Source: an uncultured Deinococcales bacterium (GTDB taxonomy: Bacteria; Deinococcota; Deinococci; Deinococcales; Trueperaceae). From it: 7,066 nt of DNA. A program made the position numbers and the translations under genes. Shown in pieces: positions 5,968 through 7,066 of the stretch. Positions within the stretch are counted from its first letter, which is position 1. Every line of letters begins with the position of its first letter. The DNA lies in contig CALGZD010000357.1 of NCBI GenBank assembly GCA_937934635.1, forward strand, positions 1 through 7,066, in the 5' to 3' direction. A model generated the notes under the pieces. The model saw only the letters and a list, made by a program, of their open reading frames with translations. It did not search any database and had not been told where the DNA came from.

Positions 5968-6006
5968 AGTGGATGTCAAACTAAATCTGGTTCGGGAAAT
6001 ATTTCT

Positions 6007-6018
6007 TGCAACGTTGCA
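6007..6018. promoter_or_regulatory. 12-bp perfect palindrome, operator-like
   Basis: TGCAACGTTGCA is fully self-complementary with a central CG, the general form of LacI/GalR-family operators. It lies between two divergent genes. No regulator gene is in the window, so assignment to a family is only a suggestion. Confidence 0.3.
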
Positions 6019-6043
6019 TCTTTTTTCTAAGTGGCGGTTTATG

Positions 6044-6066
6044 AATGAACAAAAAAACTGTTCATT
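6044..6066. other. 8-bp stem, 7-base A-rich loop hairpin
   Basis: AATGAACA (6044-6051) and TGTTCATT (6059-6066) pair perfectly around AAAAAAC. Imperfectly complementary flanks (GCGGTTT at 6034-6040 and AAACCCGC at 6078-6085) could extend the structure. There is no downstream T-run on the plus strand, so it is not a clear terminator. Confidence 0.45.
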
Positions 6067-6114
6067 AGATTTCGTTTAAAACCCGCTAGATTTATCAGCA
6101 CCTAGCTTAGTTCA

Positions 6115-6168
6115 CTGGATACTAAAAACAGCTTGCACCATCTGGATACTAAAAACAGCTTGCACCAT
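6115..6168. repeat. 27-bp perfect tandem duplication
   Basis: A 27-base unit beginning CTGGATACTAAAAACAGC and ending TTGCACCAT occurs twice without a gap or mismatch (6115-6141, 6142-6168). It is the longest and cleanest repeat in the window and lies about 120-175 bp before the start of the last gene. The absence of drift suggests a recent event or maintained identity. Confidence 0.93.
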
Positions 6169-6200
6169 GATGATGCTTAAATGATGTTACATTAGTTATA

Positions 6201-6214
6201 ACCTCAAATGAGGT
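6201..6214. promoter_or_regulatory. Dyad upstream of the last gene's promoter
   Basis: ACCTCA (6201-6206) and TGAGGT (6209-6214) form a 6-bp inverted repeat with two bases between. It lies 40 bp upstream of the -10 element, a suitable place for an activator or repressor site. The following T-rich stretch (6219-6225) is not convincing as a terminator given the two-base loop. Confidence 0.3.
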
Positions 6215-6229
6215 GACTATTTTTTCTAA

Positions 6230-6259
6230 TTCATACATCACGTATGGTTACTATATACT
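6230..6259 (+). promoter_or_regulatory. Promoter for the last gene, overlapped by a dyad
   Basis: TTCATA (6230-6235, four of six -35 bases) and TATACT (6254-6259, five of six -10 bases) are 18 bases apart. The inverted repeat CATAC (6232-6236)/GTATG (6242-6246) overlaps the -35 region and could be a repressor site. Transcription would start near 6266, leaving a leader of about 24 bases. Confidence 0.45.
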
Positions 6260-6289
6260 CTAGCTTGAGGATATCACCCAAATACCATT

Positions 6290-7066
6290 ATGAGTAATAC
6301 AGAACCTTTAAAAATTGACCAGCTAGGCGAACGACGTACTGATCGCATCACTACACGTTTCCCCAAAAACTTAGAAACAGAAGCTGGTCTTTTACATGAT
6401 GTATTGGTTCATGTCATACCTGTTGTGGAGTCTTATATCGATGCGCCCCTTGAAGGTACTGTCAATTTGGAAGTTGTAGAACCTGGGCGTGGGAGCGGCA
6501 CAAACCCTGTTACTGGCGTTATTCGCTACTCTCTAAAAGGAGACGAAACACGCTCTGTTCGTCTTGCAGGGGAACTGAGTTATCAGCTCGGTAAGATACT
6601 CTGGTATCGAGGCTCGAGCGATGCTAATTACACTAGCTCACTACTAGATACTGGGGCAGAAACAAGTCTTTCACCACGCACATCACCATGGCTCCTACAC
6701 ACAGCACTCGCACCTCTTAAGTTTATTTGGTACGACAAAAATGCTTGGCAAACTGCCTTTTACAAACGTATTCATCTCTTTAGCAACCGTTCTCTATACA
6801 GCGTCGAACAGTTAAATCTTATAGACAGACTCAGTGAAGAAGAAAGAACTTTAGCAGAAGCACAATGTTTGCTCCACGCACAATCATTCTCTCAACGCTT
6901 TCCAAAATGGCAAAGTGATGTATCTAGAATGCTATCAATTGACTTTGGTTTATCTGGTGATAGCGCACTAGAGCGCCTAACCGAAACACCTATAGAAGCA
7001 TGGGAAAACCGCTTTCGTAGTGATGTCACCAAATGGATTGAGCATCAAAAGAACACTCAAATCTAA
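6290..7066 (+). CDS. Unrecognised 258-aa protein with an outline like a decayed gluzincin metallopeptidase
   Basis: I do not recognise a named family. The protein is complete, soluble-looking, and has no signal peptide, membrane segment or coiled coil. Its architecture resembles Peptidase_MA-like zincins: a leading segment with HVIPVVESYIDAPLEGTVNLEV (41-62, probably helix then edge strand), then a helix RLAGELSYQLGKILWYRG (91-108) in the place where such enzymes carry HExxH. Here the motif reads G94-E95-L-S-Y98, so both histidines are missing and only the glutamate remains. The C-terminal part (190-253: AEAQCLLHAQSF, ALERLTETPIEAWENRFRSDV) resembles the closing helical segment of those proteins. 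A non-catalytic role is therefore likely if the comparison holds. The start is the only possible ATG: an in-frame TGA lies at 6266. No good Shine-Dalgarno is present; GAGG at 6267-6270 is 19 bases away. ispG is divergent. The coding call is firm, the fold only inferred. Confidence 0.85.
   Translation: MSNTEPLKIDQLGERRTDRITTRFPKNLETEAGLLHDVLVHVIPVVESYIDAPLEGTVNLEVVEPGRGSGTNPVTGVIRYSLKGDETRSVRLAGELSYQLGKILWYRGSSDANYTSSLLDTGAETSLSPRTSPWLLHTALAPLKFIWYDKNAWQTAFYKRIHLFSNRSLYSVEQLNLIDRLSEEERTLAEAQCLLHAQSFSQRFPKWQSDVSRMLSIDFGLSGDSALERLTETPIEAWENRFRSDVTKWIEHQKNTQI

Larger units (their letters stand above)
5874..6289. other. Divergent intergenic region between ispG and the unknown gene
   Basis: This 416-bp stretch is the longest non-coding region. 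From left to right it holds a 14-bp unit in three copies (5926-5967), a 12-bp palindrome (6007-6018), a strong short hairpin (6044-6066), a perfect 27-bp duplication (6115-6168), a 14-bp dyad (6201-6214) and a promoter overlapped by another dyad (6230-6259). A 12-codon ORF (6041-6079) overlaps the hairpin, lacks a ribosome-binding site and is not called. Confidence 0.6.

Noticed and set aside
6041..6079. 12-codon ORF (MNEQKNCSLDFV) as a possible leader peptide
   Set aside because: It overlaps the perfect hairpin, has no convincing Shine-Dalgarno, and is 210 bp from the next gene with a separate promoter between.

Overview
The window reads as chromosomal DNA of a moderately AT-rich proteobacterium. 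The best taxonomic clue is IspG. It is the long (about 410 aa) form with [16 protein letters not shown] and [11 protein letters not shown], as I recall it from Burkholderia/Neisseria-type and some gamma- and alphaproteobacterial proteins, not the shorter E. coli form. I cannot name a genus. There are no tRNAs, rRNAs, insertion sequences or CRISPR arrays.

Layout. A partial minus-strand gene of unknown function runs off the left edge (1-134). It is divergent from a complete M20 metallopeptidase/amidohydrolase gene (456-1625, +). Next comes a probable two-gene operon: a ClpX-like AAA+ ATPase without the zinc-finger domain (1793-2911) and a small DUF454/YbaN-type membrane protein (2943-3398). Facing them on the minus strand are ispG (5873-4635) and, 35 bp after its stop, a phytoene/squalene-synthase family gene (4599-3736). 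A complete plus-strand gene with no recognised family (6290-7066) closes the window, its stop codon being the last three bases.

How they fit together. IspG makes HMBPP, the last-but-one intermediate of the MEP isoprenoid pathway. The phytoene/squalene synthase next to it joins two C15 or C20 isoprenyl diphosphates head to head, so this is a small isoprenoid locus with no desaturase or cyclase in view. The ClpX-like protein keeps the ATPase and pore elements and a ClpP-contact-like LGF tripeptide. It has lost both the zinc domain and the RKH loop, so it is probably an unfoldase paralogue with different substrates. The last gene has the outline of a gluzincin-type metallopeptidase whose HExxH has decayed to GELSY.

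The most unusual feature at larger scale is in the non-coding DNA. All three intergenic regions longer than 300 bp, and the 167-bp gap after the M20 gene, carry short tandem duplications with unrelated units of 9 to 27 bp, two or three copies each. Only one mild example lies inside a gene. Several genes (ClpX-like, phytoene synthase, ispG) lack a Shine-Dalgarno sequence and have a -10-like box only a few bases before the ATG, which suggests leaderless or nearly leaderless mRNAs. I did not find a convincing new multi-gene system. The best leads are the ClpX-like/DUF454 pair and the degenerate metallopeptidase-like protein.
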